A stretch of 64,000 nt of DNA from Jingyaoa shaoxingensis (GTDB lineage: Bacteria; Bacillota; Clostridia; Lachnospirales; Lachnospiraceae). Below, piece by piece: positions 46,314 to 53,804 of this stretch. How positions within the stretch are numbered: the stretch's first letter is position 1; each line of letters opens with the position of its first letter. The notes beneath the pieces are model-generated. The model was not told the DNA's origin and did not search any database. It saw only the letters and a list, made by a program, of their open reading frames with translations. The stretch covers positions 310,001 to 374,000 of the forward strand of contig NZ_JACRSZ010000001.1 of assembly GCF_014385005.1 (NCBI RefSeq), given 5' to 3'. A program made the position numbers and the translations under genes.

Positions 46314-46433
46314 TCATGATGTACAGCCAAAATAATCCCTAAGTTCTTCCGATGCTGCACAAACACAAGATGTATTTGAAACAGCCATGCCTATAATCAT
46401 CAGTAACACCATAATTCTTTTAATACTCTTCAT
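46314..46433 (-). CDS. 39-aa secreted peptide, candidate
   Basis: Sequence MKSIKRIMVLLMIIGMAVSN then TSCVCAASEELRDYFGCTS. It has a signal-peptide-like core (residues 5-20) and a likely cleavage after VCA, leaving a 13-residue peptide with one cysteine. It overlaps the end of the preceding mini-gene by 14 bases, suggesting coupling. Too short for standard gene callers; coding status rests on layout only. Confidence 0.4.
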   Translation of the reverse strand: MKSIKRIMVLLMIIGMAVSNTSCVCAASEELRDYFGCTS

Positions 46434-46536
46434 AAACAAGAGTAAATCCAACCAGTGCAATGATCATTAAGTAAAAGAAAACATCTTTTGAAAACCGATT
46501 TTTAATATATTTTGATTTTCGTTCTCTCAGTTTCAT
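46420..46536 (-). CDS. 38-aa single-helix membrane peptide, candidate
   Basis: Sequence MKLRERKSKYIKNRFSKDVF, then a membrane helix (FYLMIIALVGFTLVY) and EEY. An excellent ribosome-binding site AGGAGG lies eight bases upstream. A basic N-terminus and one helix fit a small membrane toxin or an accessory peptide. Followed by an overlapping secreted-peptide frame. Confidence 0.5.
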   Translation of the reverse strand: MKLRERKSKYIKNRFSKDVFFYLMIIALVGFTLVYEEY

Positions 46537-46667
46537 TAGTACATCCTCCTGTTTTTGTATATATAGAATATACATCACAAAGCAGAAATACCGTCTCCGT
46601 TTCCTTTGCCGTAATTCTATTCATACCAGCCATAACATTCAAGTATATCTCAGAAAACATAATCGAT

Positions 46668-47319
46668 TCAGACTATCCCATTTAGCATAAGGGATCTTAC
46701 TCCGCGCAGTCCCTTTTTGAAGCAGTCTTCATCATGCCTACCATGTTCTATTGGATAAAACCAATAATCCATGTCTTGAACCACTTCATCACCATACAGC
46801 TTTCGATTCAGATAAATCTCAGGCTCATCTTCCAGACACTTCTGTATGCTATTACTTATCATTTGAAGATGCTCACAAAATTCTGTTTCTCCTAAATGGA
46901 GATAGTCACGCAAAACAATTCCCAGCATCACAATTTGTAATCAATATTAAATTTTGTTTTTCAACATATCCACTTATCCAAAATGCTGAAAATCGTTTTC
47001 TGTGAATCTTTGTGATTTTCTCTTTTCGCAATGAGGAATTCTCACGGCAATATTGTTCCACTTTATATTGAAACAGACCATCCAGTTCTTTCGAAATCCG
47101 TTCTGCGGATATTTTTTCTATTCCTCTCTCTTTTAAGTTATCAATATATTTTCTTAATATATCACTCCAGATCTTTTTCCCGATAAATCCATAAGTTGTT
47201 GAAAAATCCATTTGTTCTTCTACAATGGCAAATTTGTCATTTTCATTCCATACAGTAATACTTCCCATTTTTCCGAGCAGCCATCGTTTCATTCCCGTTA
47301 TACAAAAACTTTCTATCAT
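46668..47319 (-). pseudogene. Unknown protein gene with probable frameshift
   Basis: The first frame (ATG 47319 with GGGGAG upstream) gives MIESFCITGMKRWLLGKMGS through FSAFWISGYVEKQNLILITN and stops at 46906. The +1 frame then continues to 46668 (VLRDYLHLGETEFCEHLQMI ... GRHDEDCFKKGLRGVRSLML). The second part lacks its own ribosome site and starts inside the first, so one original ~215-residue gene with a frameshift near 46930 is the simplest view. No family recognised. Confidence 0.55.
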
Positions 47320-47389
47320 TTCTCTCCCCTCAAAGTTCTTCATATTAATAAAAGGGATGCTCACCACATCCCTTTATCATGTACATCAA

Positions 47390-47482
47390 TCAATATACCC
47401 ATCCGGTGCCTTTGCACACTGGACAATCTTTGCCATTCTGTTTTTTCGTTCCATTACATGCGCTACATACATGTTCTGCCAT
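47390..47482 (-). CDS. 30-aa DnaJ-type zinc-finger peptide
   Basis: MAEHVCSACNGTKKQNGKDC followed by PVCKGTGWVY: two C-x-x-C-x-G knuckles as in the DnaJ central domain, enough to bind one zinc. GAGGAGG lies nine bases upstream of the ATG. Such free zinc-knuckle peptides are known as annotated mini-proteins in Lachnospiraceae; role unknown. Confidence 0.6.
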   Translation of the reverse strand: MAEHVCSACNGTKKQNGKDCPVCKGTGWVY

Positions 47483-47543
47483 ATCTGTCTACCTCCTCTC
47501 CTTGATACGATTGTCTCACTACATTTCGCCTTTCTTTTGGAAA

Positions 47544-47651
47544 TTAAAGCCGAATCATTCTTCCGCCACACTGTGAGCAAGTTGCTGTATCTCTCAGCGC
47601 TCTCATGCGGACTGTATAACCACAACTCGTGCATTTAAACCATTCGCTCAT
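47544..47651 (-). CDS. 35-aa zinc-ribbon peptide
   Basis: MSEWFKCTSCGYTVRMRALR then DTATCSQCGGRMIRL: two C-x-x-C pairs 14 residues apart form a rubredoxin-like zinc ribbon. GAGGAGG ten bases upstream. It precedes the DnaJ-type peptide and both probably share a transcript. Confidence 0.6.
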   Translation of the reverse strand: MSEWFKCTSCGYTVRMRALRDTATCSQCGGRMIRL

Positions 47652-47718
47652 ATTCTCTAGTCCTCCTCTCTTTGATAATACGAGTATGCCATGCCTTTCC
47701 GCTTCTTGTTTGGAAAAA

Positions 47719-47727
47719 TTTGTCGAA
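47719..47727 (+). promoter_or_regulatory. Possible Spo0A box
   Basis: TTTGTCGAA is a perfect 0A box. It lies ~70 bp upstream of the zinc-ribbon mini-gene (minus strand) and downstream of a possible minus promoter (TTGAAA, 17-18 bp, TAAATA near 47760-47790). A single short match can arise by chance. Confidence 0.3.
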
Positions 47728-47852
47728 CGATTTTGTTTGCATCCCTCTCATATTTATGCTATCGTAAAACGACATTTCAACGGAATCTAATTATCCTGCC
47801 ATTCGGCATTTATTCCTAAAATGTAAAATATAATAGAAACGAGGTATTGCCT

Positions 47853-48809
47853 ATGACTGAAACTGGCAAACATGCGCTGACACAGAACCCATACAATCTG
47901 ATATGGAATTCCATTAATCCTGAAGAGAAAGTGCCCTATGGCATGATGAATGATTATATGTTCCGCGCTGTTCTCCAAAGATCTCCAGCTGCTTTACGAG
48001 GACTTCTCAGTGCTCTTCTGCATATACCGAAATCGGAAATCATCTCCTGTGAGATCTGCAATCCGATCATACTTGGTGACGCACTGGATGAAAAGACATG
48101 CATTCTTGATATTCTGGTATTATTAAATAAGAATCGGCAGATCAATCTGGAAATGCAGGTTGGCCCCATTGAGAACTGGACCGACCGCTCTTTGTATTAC
48201 CTCTGTAAAATGTTTACAGATCTGAAAGAAGGGATGGATTATACACAAACCAAACCTTCCATCCATATTGGTATCCTTTCAAAATCACCGGTACCAGAAG
48301 ACGCTGCTTTTTATAATGAGTATGCTTTAAAAAACAGAAAAACCGGCTATGAATTTACTGGAAAATTCTCGCTTCACGTGTTAGACTTATCTTATATCAG
48401 TAAAGTCACAGATGATGTAAAGAATACCTCATTATATCACTGGGCATGCTTATTTAAAGCAACAACATGGAAGGAGATGCTGGCTATGGCTGAACAATCA
48501 GAATCTATCCGAAAAGCGGTTGTAACCCTTCGTCAATTGACAAACGATGAGAAAATAAAATTACAGTGCGAAGCCAGAGAACGCTACCGCATGGACTGGC
48601 AAAGCTCCATGCGTACCAGTTTTGAAAAGGGAAAAAAAGAGGGGCTGACTGAAGCTGCCGTCGATACGCAAAAGCTTATTCTTCTGACGCAAACCCTTAT
48701 GGCTGCAAACCGTATGGATGATTTAGACAGAGCTTTAAAAAATGTATCTTACCGAGAGCAGCTTATCCATGAACTTCATATTGCTCCAGATGATTCCATA
48801 TCTCAATAA
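47853..48809 (+). CDS. Rpn/PD-(D/E)XK nuclease family transposase-like protein
   Basis: A 318-aa protein of the PDDEXK_2 family. N-terminal MNDYMFRAVLQRSPAALRGL, the nuclease core ILDILVLLNKNRQINLEMQ (D ... E-x-Q) and RSLYYLCKMFTDLKEG, then a C-terminal coiled region with SSMRTSFEKGKKEGLTEAA. The Lys of E-x-K is replaced by Gln, common in this family. The proteins accompany recombination events. Start at 47853 (ATG, CGAGG upstream). One of few plus-strand genes here. Confidence 0.88.
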   Translation: MTETGKHALTQNPYNLIWNSINPEEKVPYGMMNDYMFRAVLQRSPAALRGLLSALLHIPKSEIISCEICNPIILGDALDEKTCILDILVLLNKNRQINLEMQVGPIENWTDRSLYYLCKMFTDLKEGMDYTQTKPSIHIGILSKSPVPEDAAFYNEYALKNRKTGYEFTGKFSLHVLDLSYISKVTDDVKNTSLYHWACLFKATTWKEMLAMAEQSESIRKAVVTLRQLTNDEKIKLQCEARERYRMDWQSSMRTSFEKGKKEGLTEAAVDTQKLILLTQTLMAANRMDDLDRALKNVSYREQLIHELHIAPDDSISQ

Positions 48810-48816
48810 ATGATAA

Positions 48817-48866
48817 AAACCCCCACTGCAGATCAGATTTTCTGATTCCGCTGTGGGGGTTCTCAG
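48817..48866. terminator. Bidirectional terminator
   Basis: AACCCCCAC (48818-48826) pairs with GTGGGGGTT (48853-48861) with an inner ATCAG/CTGAT stem. It ends the Rpn gene and lies just after the convergent kinase gene. Confidence 0.8.
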
Positions 48867-48884
48867 TTATTTTCAGTGGAGCTC

Positions 48885-50192
48885 TCAATTCTTTTCCGCG
48901 AACGTCACACAGATCTTCATTCTTCCCTCAACCTTCTCGACCTCTGTGTTTCCTTCCCGTTCTTTTGTTAATTCATTGATCTTTTTCTTTAAGCCGTATG
49001 TCTTTTTCCCTGCCGGGCAGGTGAGCAGTACCACGGCCTGTTTGGCAATGACGTTGATCTGGACATCAATTTGTTTTTTATCTGGATCGTGTATTTTCTC
49101 ATTCTCTGCTATGGCATACTCAAAGAGTTTCACCAGCACTTTTCCCATGCACTGTATCCCGTCCTGATCTTCCGGATAGTTCTGCACTTTACATGTAACT
49201 TTGATTCCCTGCTGCCGTGCCCGTTCTGTCTCAACATATAGGATGGAGTCCAGTTTCCAGTCCCTGCAATAGATGCCGGCGTGAATGTTCTGGTATGCTT
49301 TTTCCAGATCACTCAGGTATTCTGTTATCTGGGTCTGTTTTTCTGACTGTTCTCCCCGTTGTATAATCTCCTGCATCTGTCGGTCAATCAGTTTCCGGCT
49401 CTCTTCGATATGACTTCTCTGATATTGCATTGCCTGATATTGGGACTGCATCATGGTCAGCTCCAACTGCAGGAACTGGCTCTCTGTTCGGATCTTTTCT
49501 TTTTGATTACTGAATATTTTAACTAATCCAAGCGTTGCTGCCGCTGCTACTATAAGGCACGGCATCACCATTCCACGTCTGGTTCCATCTTCGGTTGCAA
49601 TCGGGATGAGCTGTGAGGTCTGCATCACCAGAAAATATTCCAGGTAAATGATCCAGATCAGCCTCGTATGAGGAATTTCGTAGTTCCGGAATAAAATTTG
49701 AATTTTTTTCATTATGGCATAAATCGATATAAATAAAAGTAATTCAAAGATCCATGCCAGCAGATCCTCTGGTCTGAAAGTCAGGTACCAGCCAAACATT
49801 CCTTCCGGTCGTTTTTCCAGCCAGTTCAAGACAACCATAGAAAATACCATAACAGGCATAGCAGATAGTTCCGAAATTGCAATTGCAAATAAGACTCGTA
49901 TCGGTTCTGCTTCAACCAGATAAATACAGAGAAGGCATGCGCCTATACTTCCCAAGGCTCCCAGTACAATTTCTGTCAGATGTCCTGATACGGAAATCTG
50001 ATCACCAAGAGACTGAAAATAACACAGCAATGTAGTTCTGACAAGCATAAAACCAATCATATAGCCTTTATGCTTCATTTTTCCCACCAGAAGTTCCAGG
50101 ATTTTGACAGCAAAAAGCTGGAGGGGCAGATTGATCAGCACCATTCGGATCCAATGGTTATCTCTCAGAAACCATTCTATTACACTGCTCAT
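48885..50192 (-). CDS. Sensor protein with degenerate GHKL domain
   Basis: A 435-aa membrane protein: six to seven helices (residues 1-215), a coiled coil (FLQLELTMMQSQYQAMQYQR) and a C-terminal domain that aligns with GHKL ATPases (KVLVKLFEYAIAENEKIHDP as N-box) but lacks the G-boxes and has no His-Asp dimerisation motif. It may sense and modulate the intact kinase upstream rather than phosphorylate. GAGGATGAGAGC before the ATG; it overlaps that kinase by four bases. Confidence 0.8.
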   Translation of the reverse strand: MSSVIEWFLRDNHWIRMVLINLPLQLFAVKILELLVGKMKHKGYMIGFMLVRTTLLCYFQSLGDQISVSGHLTEIVLGALGSIGACLLCIYLVEAEPIRVLFAIAISELSAMPVMVFSMVVLNWLEKRPEGMFGWYLTFRPEDLLAWIFELLLFISIYAIMKKIQILFRNYEIPHTRLIWIIYLEYFLVMQTSQLIPIATEDGTRRGMVMPCLIVAAAATLGLVKIFSNQKEKIRTESQFLQLELTMMQSQYQAMQYQRSHIEESRKLIDRQMQEIIQRGEQSEKQTQITEYLSDLEKAYQNIHAGIYCRDWKLDSILYVETERARQQGIKVTCKVQNYPEDQDGIQCMGKVLVKLFEYAIAENEKIHDPDKKQIDVQINVIAKQAVVLLTCPAGKKTYGLKKKINELTKEREGNTEVEKVEGRMKICVTFAEKN

Positions 50193-50935
50193 TTGCTCTC
50201 ATCCTCCTGTATTCTGTTTTTCAATAAAACTATCTCACAAAAAACAGACATTTTCTGATCAATACTTACTTTTTCTTCACCCTGATATTGTTTTACCAGA
50301 TATTCTATAATTCCTCTTCCTATCCCGTGCTCTCCCTTTTTCTCCGTTTGAAAATTGATCTTCTTATCTGGACGGATTTTATTCTTTATCTGCAGCCAGA
50401 CTTCTCCCTGCTCTTTTTCTTTCATATCAAGCCAGATGCCCCGCTGCTCTTCCGATTCTATTCTCTCATTCTCTTCTATGGCATTATCCAGAAGATTGAC
50501 CAGAAGCCCTACCATATCTATATCTCTGACCAGTGCGTATCCTTTTTCTTCTATATTCATGCAGAACGGAATGTTCTTCTCCCGGCATTGCCGTCCCTTC
50601 ATAGAAAGAATGGCATTCACCACTTCACTTTCGCTCTCACCTTTGTTCTCCACTTGCCGGTATTCCTGCTTCAGGCTGTCCGCATATTCCCGGAGTTCCG
50701 ATTCATTCTGCTCCTCCATCAACTCTTCAAGGGTCTGGATATGTTTTGCCAGGTCATGCCGGAACTTTCTTGTCATATCAATCTGACTCTGTATGGTTTG
50801 ATAAAAGCCCTGCAGCGTAACCATATAAGACTGTATCAGCTGATTTCGTTCTGCCTCCTTTTCCAGCTGCACTGTTTTCTTCGCTAATACCAGTACAGAA
50901 AGAGCAATGACTAAATAAGCTGCTATAATATACAT
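50189..50935 (-). CDS. GHKL sensor histidine kinase (LytTR partner)
   Basis: A 248-aa kinase with one N-terminal helix, phosphoacceptor motif FRHDLAKHIQTLEEL, N-box GLLVNLLDNAIEENERIES and G-box GEHGIGRGIIEYLVKQYQG. Typical of AgrC/ComD-like kinases but without their multi-helix sensor, which the following gene may supply. RBS GAAGGAG. Confidence 0.9.
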   Translation of the reverse strand: MYIIAAYLVIALSVLVLAKKTVQLEKEAERNQLIQSYMVTLQGFYQTIQSQIDMTRKFRHDLAKHIQTLEELMEEQNESELREYADSLKQEYRQVENKGESESEVVNAILSMKGRQCREKNIPFCMNIEEKGYALVRDIDMVGLLVNLLDNAIEENERIESEEQRGIWLDMKEKEQGEVWLQIKNKIRPDKKINFQTEKKGEHGIGRGIIEYLVKQYQGEEKVSIDQKMSVFCEIVLLKNRIQEDESK

Positions 50936-50939
50936 CTTG

Positions 50940-51656
50940 CTATGCTCCTTCCATCTGTCTCATCACCCAGCGCGTAAAAGCTGCCTTTGTCTCTTTCTCA
51001 TAGGCTCTGCTGACAGCAAGTCTGTCACCGTTTTTCATATGAAAGACGCCGCCTTTATACTCTTTCACGTTAGGCAGATATACAATATAGCTGTTATGAC
51101 ATCGCAGAAAATCTGGCTTTGTCAGATAAGTTTCACACACATCCAGACGGTCTTTGATCTCATAATCTCCCCAGGCTGTAACCAGTCTGGTCTTGCGCGC
51201 TGTACGCTCCAGATAATAGATGTCATCCGGCGAAAAACTTATCATTTCTCTATTCGCACAAAGAAATGGGATCTGTTTTTTCTGTTTTTCCCTGCACCGC
51301 AGAATTCTGTCAAAGATCTCACCGACCCTGCTCTGAAACTGTTCTTTTAATGCAAACCAGATATGTTCTGTCCGATACACATCCGTAGCATAACTGAGAT
51401 GATTCGTCAAAAAAATGATCAGGCAGGATGACCATTTCTTATGTACTTCCTCTGCCAGTTCGATTCCATTCCCGTCTCCAAGTTCGATATCCAGAAATAA
51501 CGCTTCAATCGGATCGCCTTCATAATTTAACAGGCTTTCTTTATCCGGAAAATATTGTATCTCGACATCCAGTGAAGTCTTTTTCCGGTACTCTCCTATG
51601 ATATGGCTGGCTCTTCTGCCCCATACTTTGTCATCATCACAGATTCCTATGATCAT
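50940..51656 (-). CDS. LytTR-family response regulator
   Basis: A 238-aa AgrA/VirR-type regulator. Receiver domain with CDDDKVWGRRA, phosphorylated Asp in ALFLDIELGDGNGIELAEEV; LytTR DNA-binding domain with FLRCHNSYIVYLPNVKEY. Genes of this type control bacteriocins, adhesion or quorum responses. First gene of the three-gene operon. Confidence 0.94.
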   Translation of the reverse strand: MIIGICDDDKVWGRRASHIIGEYRKKTSLDVEIQYFPDKESLLNYEGDPIEALFLDIELGDGNGIELAEEVHKKWSSCLIIFLTNHLSYATDVYRTEHIWFALKEQFQSRVGEIFDRILRCREKQKKQIPFLCANREMISFSPDDIYYLERTARKTRLVTAWGDYEIKDRLDVCETYLTKPDFLRCHNSYIVYLPNVKEYKGGVFHMKNGDRLAVSRAYEKETKAAFTRWVMRQMEGA

Positions 51657-51709
51657 CGTTGTACCTTCTCATTCTGTATAAGTATATACCGTTATAATTA
51701 TTCTTTTAA

Positions 51710-51780
51710 ATTATATTATCATGCTATAAACGTGTCAAATGATTTAGTCGGAATTTTGCACAATGAAACTTTCATTTGTG
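51710..51780 (-). promoter_or_regulatory. LytTR operon promoter with upstream dyad
   Basis: TTGACA (51738-51733), 17 bp, TATAAT (51715-51710). Upstream, CACAATGAAA pairs with TTTCATTTGTG (51759-51780), a dyad centred ~30 bp before the -35, a good candidate LytTR binding site. The rest of 51781-51900 is A+T-rich with no gene. Confidence 0.75.
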
Positions 51781-51967
51781 TAATTCTTTACTGGATGTTT
51801 ATATCTGAATATGTTAGACTTGTTTTGTTGATTTGTCATATATTATTTATGAAACGTATCGTTTTGTATTATTATTTTGTTGTTTATTATAAAAATATAA
51901 TATGCTTAACCGAGTAGCTGGGGGATGTGCTCTCATCTGATCTGAGCCTACAGAAAGGGTGATTATT

Positions 51968-52216
51968 ATGAGTACATACGAAGAATTGCAAATCATACTT
52001 ACTACTGCTCTGCTCATCGTTGCAATTTTGACTTATACATGTAATAGAATCTCACTTGTGAGATTCTGCGCCTGCGGCAGGTCGCTTGCGGCATATTCCA
52101 TCCTGCCGCAGTGCGATCCTTGCGGAGCATTTTCTTTCATTGAATGTAATTCATATGAAAGAAAAATAGCCGTCCTGTTCTCCGTTAAAGTCCAGACGGC
52201 TATTCTTATAGTCTAA
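51968..52216 (+). CDS. Putative holin-like type I toxin with insertion
   Basis: The reading frame begins MSTYEELQIILTTALLIVAI, the hallmark of the TxpA/BsrG-like holin-like toxin family: a single membrane helix preceded by short charged N-terminus. GAAAGGGTGATTATT precedes the ATG as in other family members. A 105-bp palindrome-rich segment (52046-52150), a multiple of three, interrupts the C-terminal part; removing it leaves a 47-aa frame ending at 52216. Such toxins are normally silenced by an antisense RNA from the 3' end. The insertion adds 35 residues including cysteines, and may inactivate it. Confidence 0.6.
   Translation: MSTYEELQIILTTALLIVAILTYTCNRISLVRFCACGRSLAAYSILPQCDPCGAFSFIECNSYERKIAVLFSVKVQTAILIV
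52039..52150. mobile_element. 105-bp palindromic insertion with ATGTAAT flanks
   Basis: Two copies of ATGTAAT (52039-52045 and 52144-52150) flank hairpins AGAATCTCAC/GTGAGATTCT (52046-52067) and CTGCGGCAGG/CCTGCCGCAG (52071-52080 with ~52102-52111). The flanks look like a 7-bp target duplication. Confidence 0.55.
52165..52204 (+). terminator. Hairpin at end of toxin gene
   Basis: AATAGCCGTC (52165-52174) pairs with GACGGCTATT (52195-52204) over a 20-nt loop. In type I toxin loci this 3' hairpin is both terminator and antisense pairing site. T run is weak. Confidence 0.55.
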
Positions 52217-52318
52217 ATTAGATTTTGCCGGGTCGGGTGAGCTGCGTTCACTTTCCGGCTACCTTGTTAAGTGTATTATATGCAATTCCTGCAGATTTGT
52301 CAAACACAAAACTTGATT

Positions 52319-53803
52319 CTACAGATTCGTATATCCCATCAGTGACTCATCCACAGCCTTGGCTGCTTCCCTTCCTTCCCGGATGGCCCATACGACCAGT
52401 GACTGTCCTCTGTGCATATCTCCCGCGGTGAAGACGTTTGGTACGCTGGTCTGGTATTTTCCAGGTGCGGTGTCTACGTTGGTGCGTCCGTTGATGTTGA
52501 CTTTGAATGCATCAGTGACGTATTTCTGAGAGCCCAGGAATCCTGCTGCAATGAGCACGATATCTACATTGATGATCTCTTCGCTGCCTTCGATCGGCAC
52601 CATCATCATACGGCCGCTCTTCTCGTCTTTTTTGCTCTGGAGTTTAACCAGTTTCGCCTGTACCAGTTCTCCGTTTTTGTTCTTGATGAATTCAGAAACG
52701 GTGGTGGTGTAGATTCGTGGATCGTGACCGAACTTGGCGATAGCTTCTTCCTGACCATAGTCTGTCTTGCAGACTCTTGGCCACTGCGGCCATGGATTGT
52801 TGGCTGCACGTTCATCCGGTGCTTTTGGCATCATTTCCAGCTGAATGACATTCTTGGCTCCCAGACGGATAGAAGTTCCCACGCAGTCATTTCCGGTGTC
52901 ACCGCCACCGATAACCATGACCGTCTTACCCTTGCAGTCAATGTATTTATGATCCTCAAAGTTGGAATCCAGCAGGCTCTTGGTGGTTGCCTTCAGGAAG
53001 TCTACGGCAAAGTAGATACCCTTGGCATCTCTGCCCGGTGCGTTGATATCTCTTGGATTAGAAGCACCACAGCACAGAACCACACGGTCATATTTCTGAA
53101 GTAATTCTTCGGCTGTGATATCCACACCGATATTGGCATTGGTCACAAATTCGATGCCTTCTTCTTCCATCAGCTTCACACGGCGGTCGATGACCTGTTT
53201 TTCCAGCTTCATATTCGGGATACCGTAGCGGAGAAGTCCGCCGATGCGGTCATTTCGTTCAAATACAGTTACTTTATGTCCTCGCTTATTCAGCTGCATG
53301 GCAGTAGCCAGTCCGGAAGGTCCGCTTCCTACTATCGCTACGGTCTTGCCGGTGCGTACCTTAGGAGGATTTGCTTTTATCAGCCCTGTGGCAAAGGCAT
53401 TTTCGATAATGGTGCGCTCATTTTCCTTGGTGGAAACCGGGTCTCCGTTCAGGTTGCAGGTACATGCTTTCTCACACAGTGCCGGGCACACTCTGGAAGT
53501 GAATTCCGGGAAACAGTGTGTCTTCATCAGTCTGGCGTAAGCCTGTTCGTAACATCCGTTGTACAGCAGATCGTTCCACTCCGGTACCAGGTTGTTCAGA
53601 GGACAGCCGCTGGCCATCCCTCCGATCATCATACCTGCCTGGCAGAATGGTACCCCGCATGCCATACATCTTGCCGCCTGCTGGCGCTGTTTTTCTTTGG
53701 AAAGAGGAGTATGGAACTCATTAAAATGCTTAATTCGTTCCAGAGGGGACTCTGCTTTCGCCGTTTCTCTTTCATAATCCATGAATCCGGTTGGTTTTCC
53801 CAT
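52319..53803 (-). CDS. gltD: Glutamate synthase (NADPH) small chain
   Basis: A 494-aa flavoprotein that passes electrons from NADPH to GltB. N-terminal cysteines CMACGVPFCQAGMMIGGMAS and CPLNNLVP carry Fe-S clusters; FAD site GSGPSGLATAMQLNKRGHKV; NADPH site GGGDTGNDC. The last codons of gltB (GGAGGA) act as its ribosome-binding site. Ends before an A+T-rich gap with no gene at 52217-52318. Confidence 0.97.
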   Translation of the reverse strand: MGKPTGFMDYERETAKAESPLERIKHFNEFHTPLSKEKQRQQAARCMACGVPFCQAGMMIGGMASGCPLNNLVPEWNDLLYNGCYEQAYARLMKTHCFPEFTSRVCPALCEKACTCNLNGDPVSTKENERTIIENAFATGLIKANPPKVRTGKTVAIVGSGPSGLATAMQLNKRGHKVTVFERNDRIGGLLRYGIPNMKLEKQVIDRRVKLMEEEGIEFVTNANIGVDITAEELLQKYDRVVLCCGASNPRDINAPGRDAKGIYFAVDFLKATTKSLLDSNFEDHKYIDCKGKTVMVIGGGDTGNDCVGTSIRLGAKNVIQLEMMPKAPDERAANNPWPQWPRVCKTDYGQEEAIAKFGHDPRIYTTTVSEFIKNKNGELVQAKLVKLQSKKDEKSGRMMMVPIEGSEEIINVDIVLIAAGFLGSQKYVTDAFKVNINGRTNVDTAPGKYQTSVPNVFTAGDMHRGQSLVVWAIREGREAAKAVDESLMGYTNL

Positions 53804-53804
53804 C

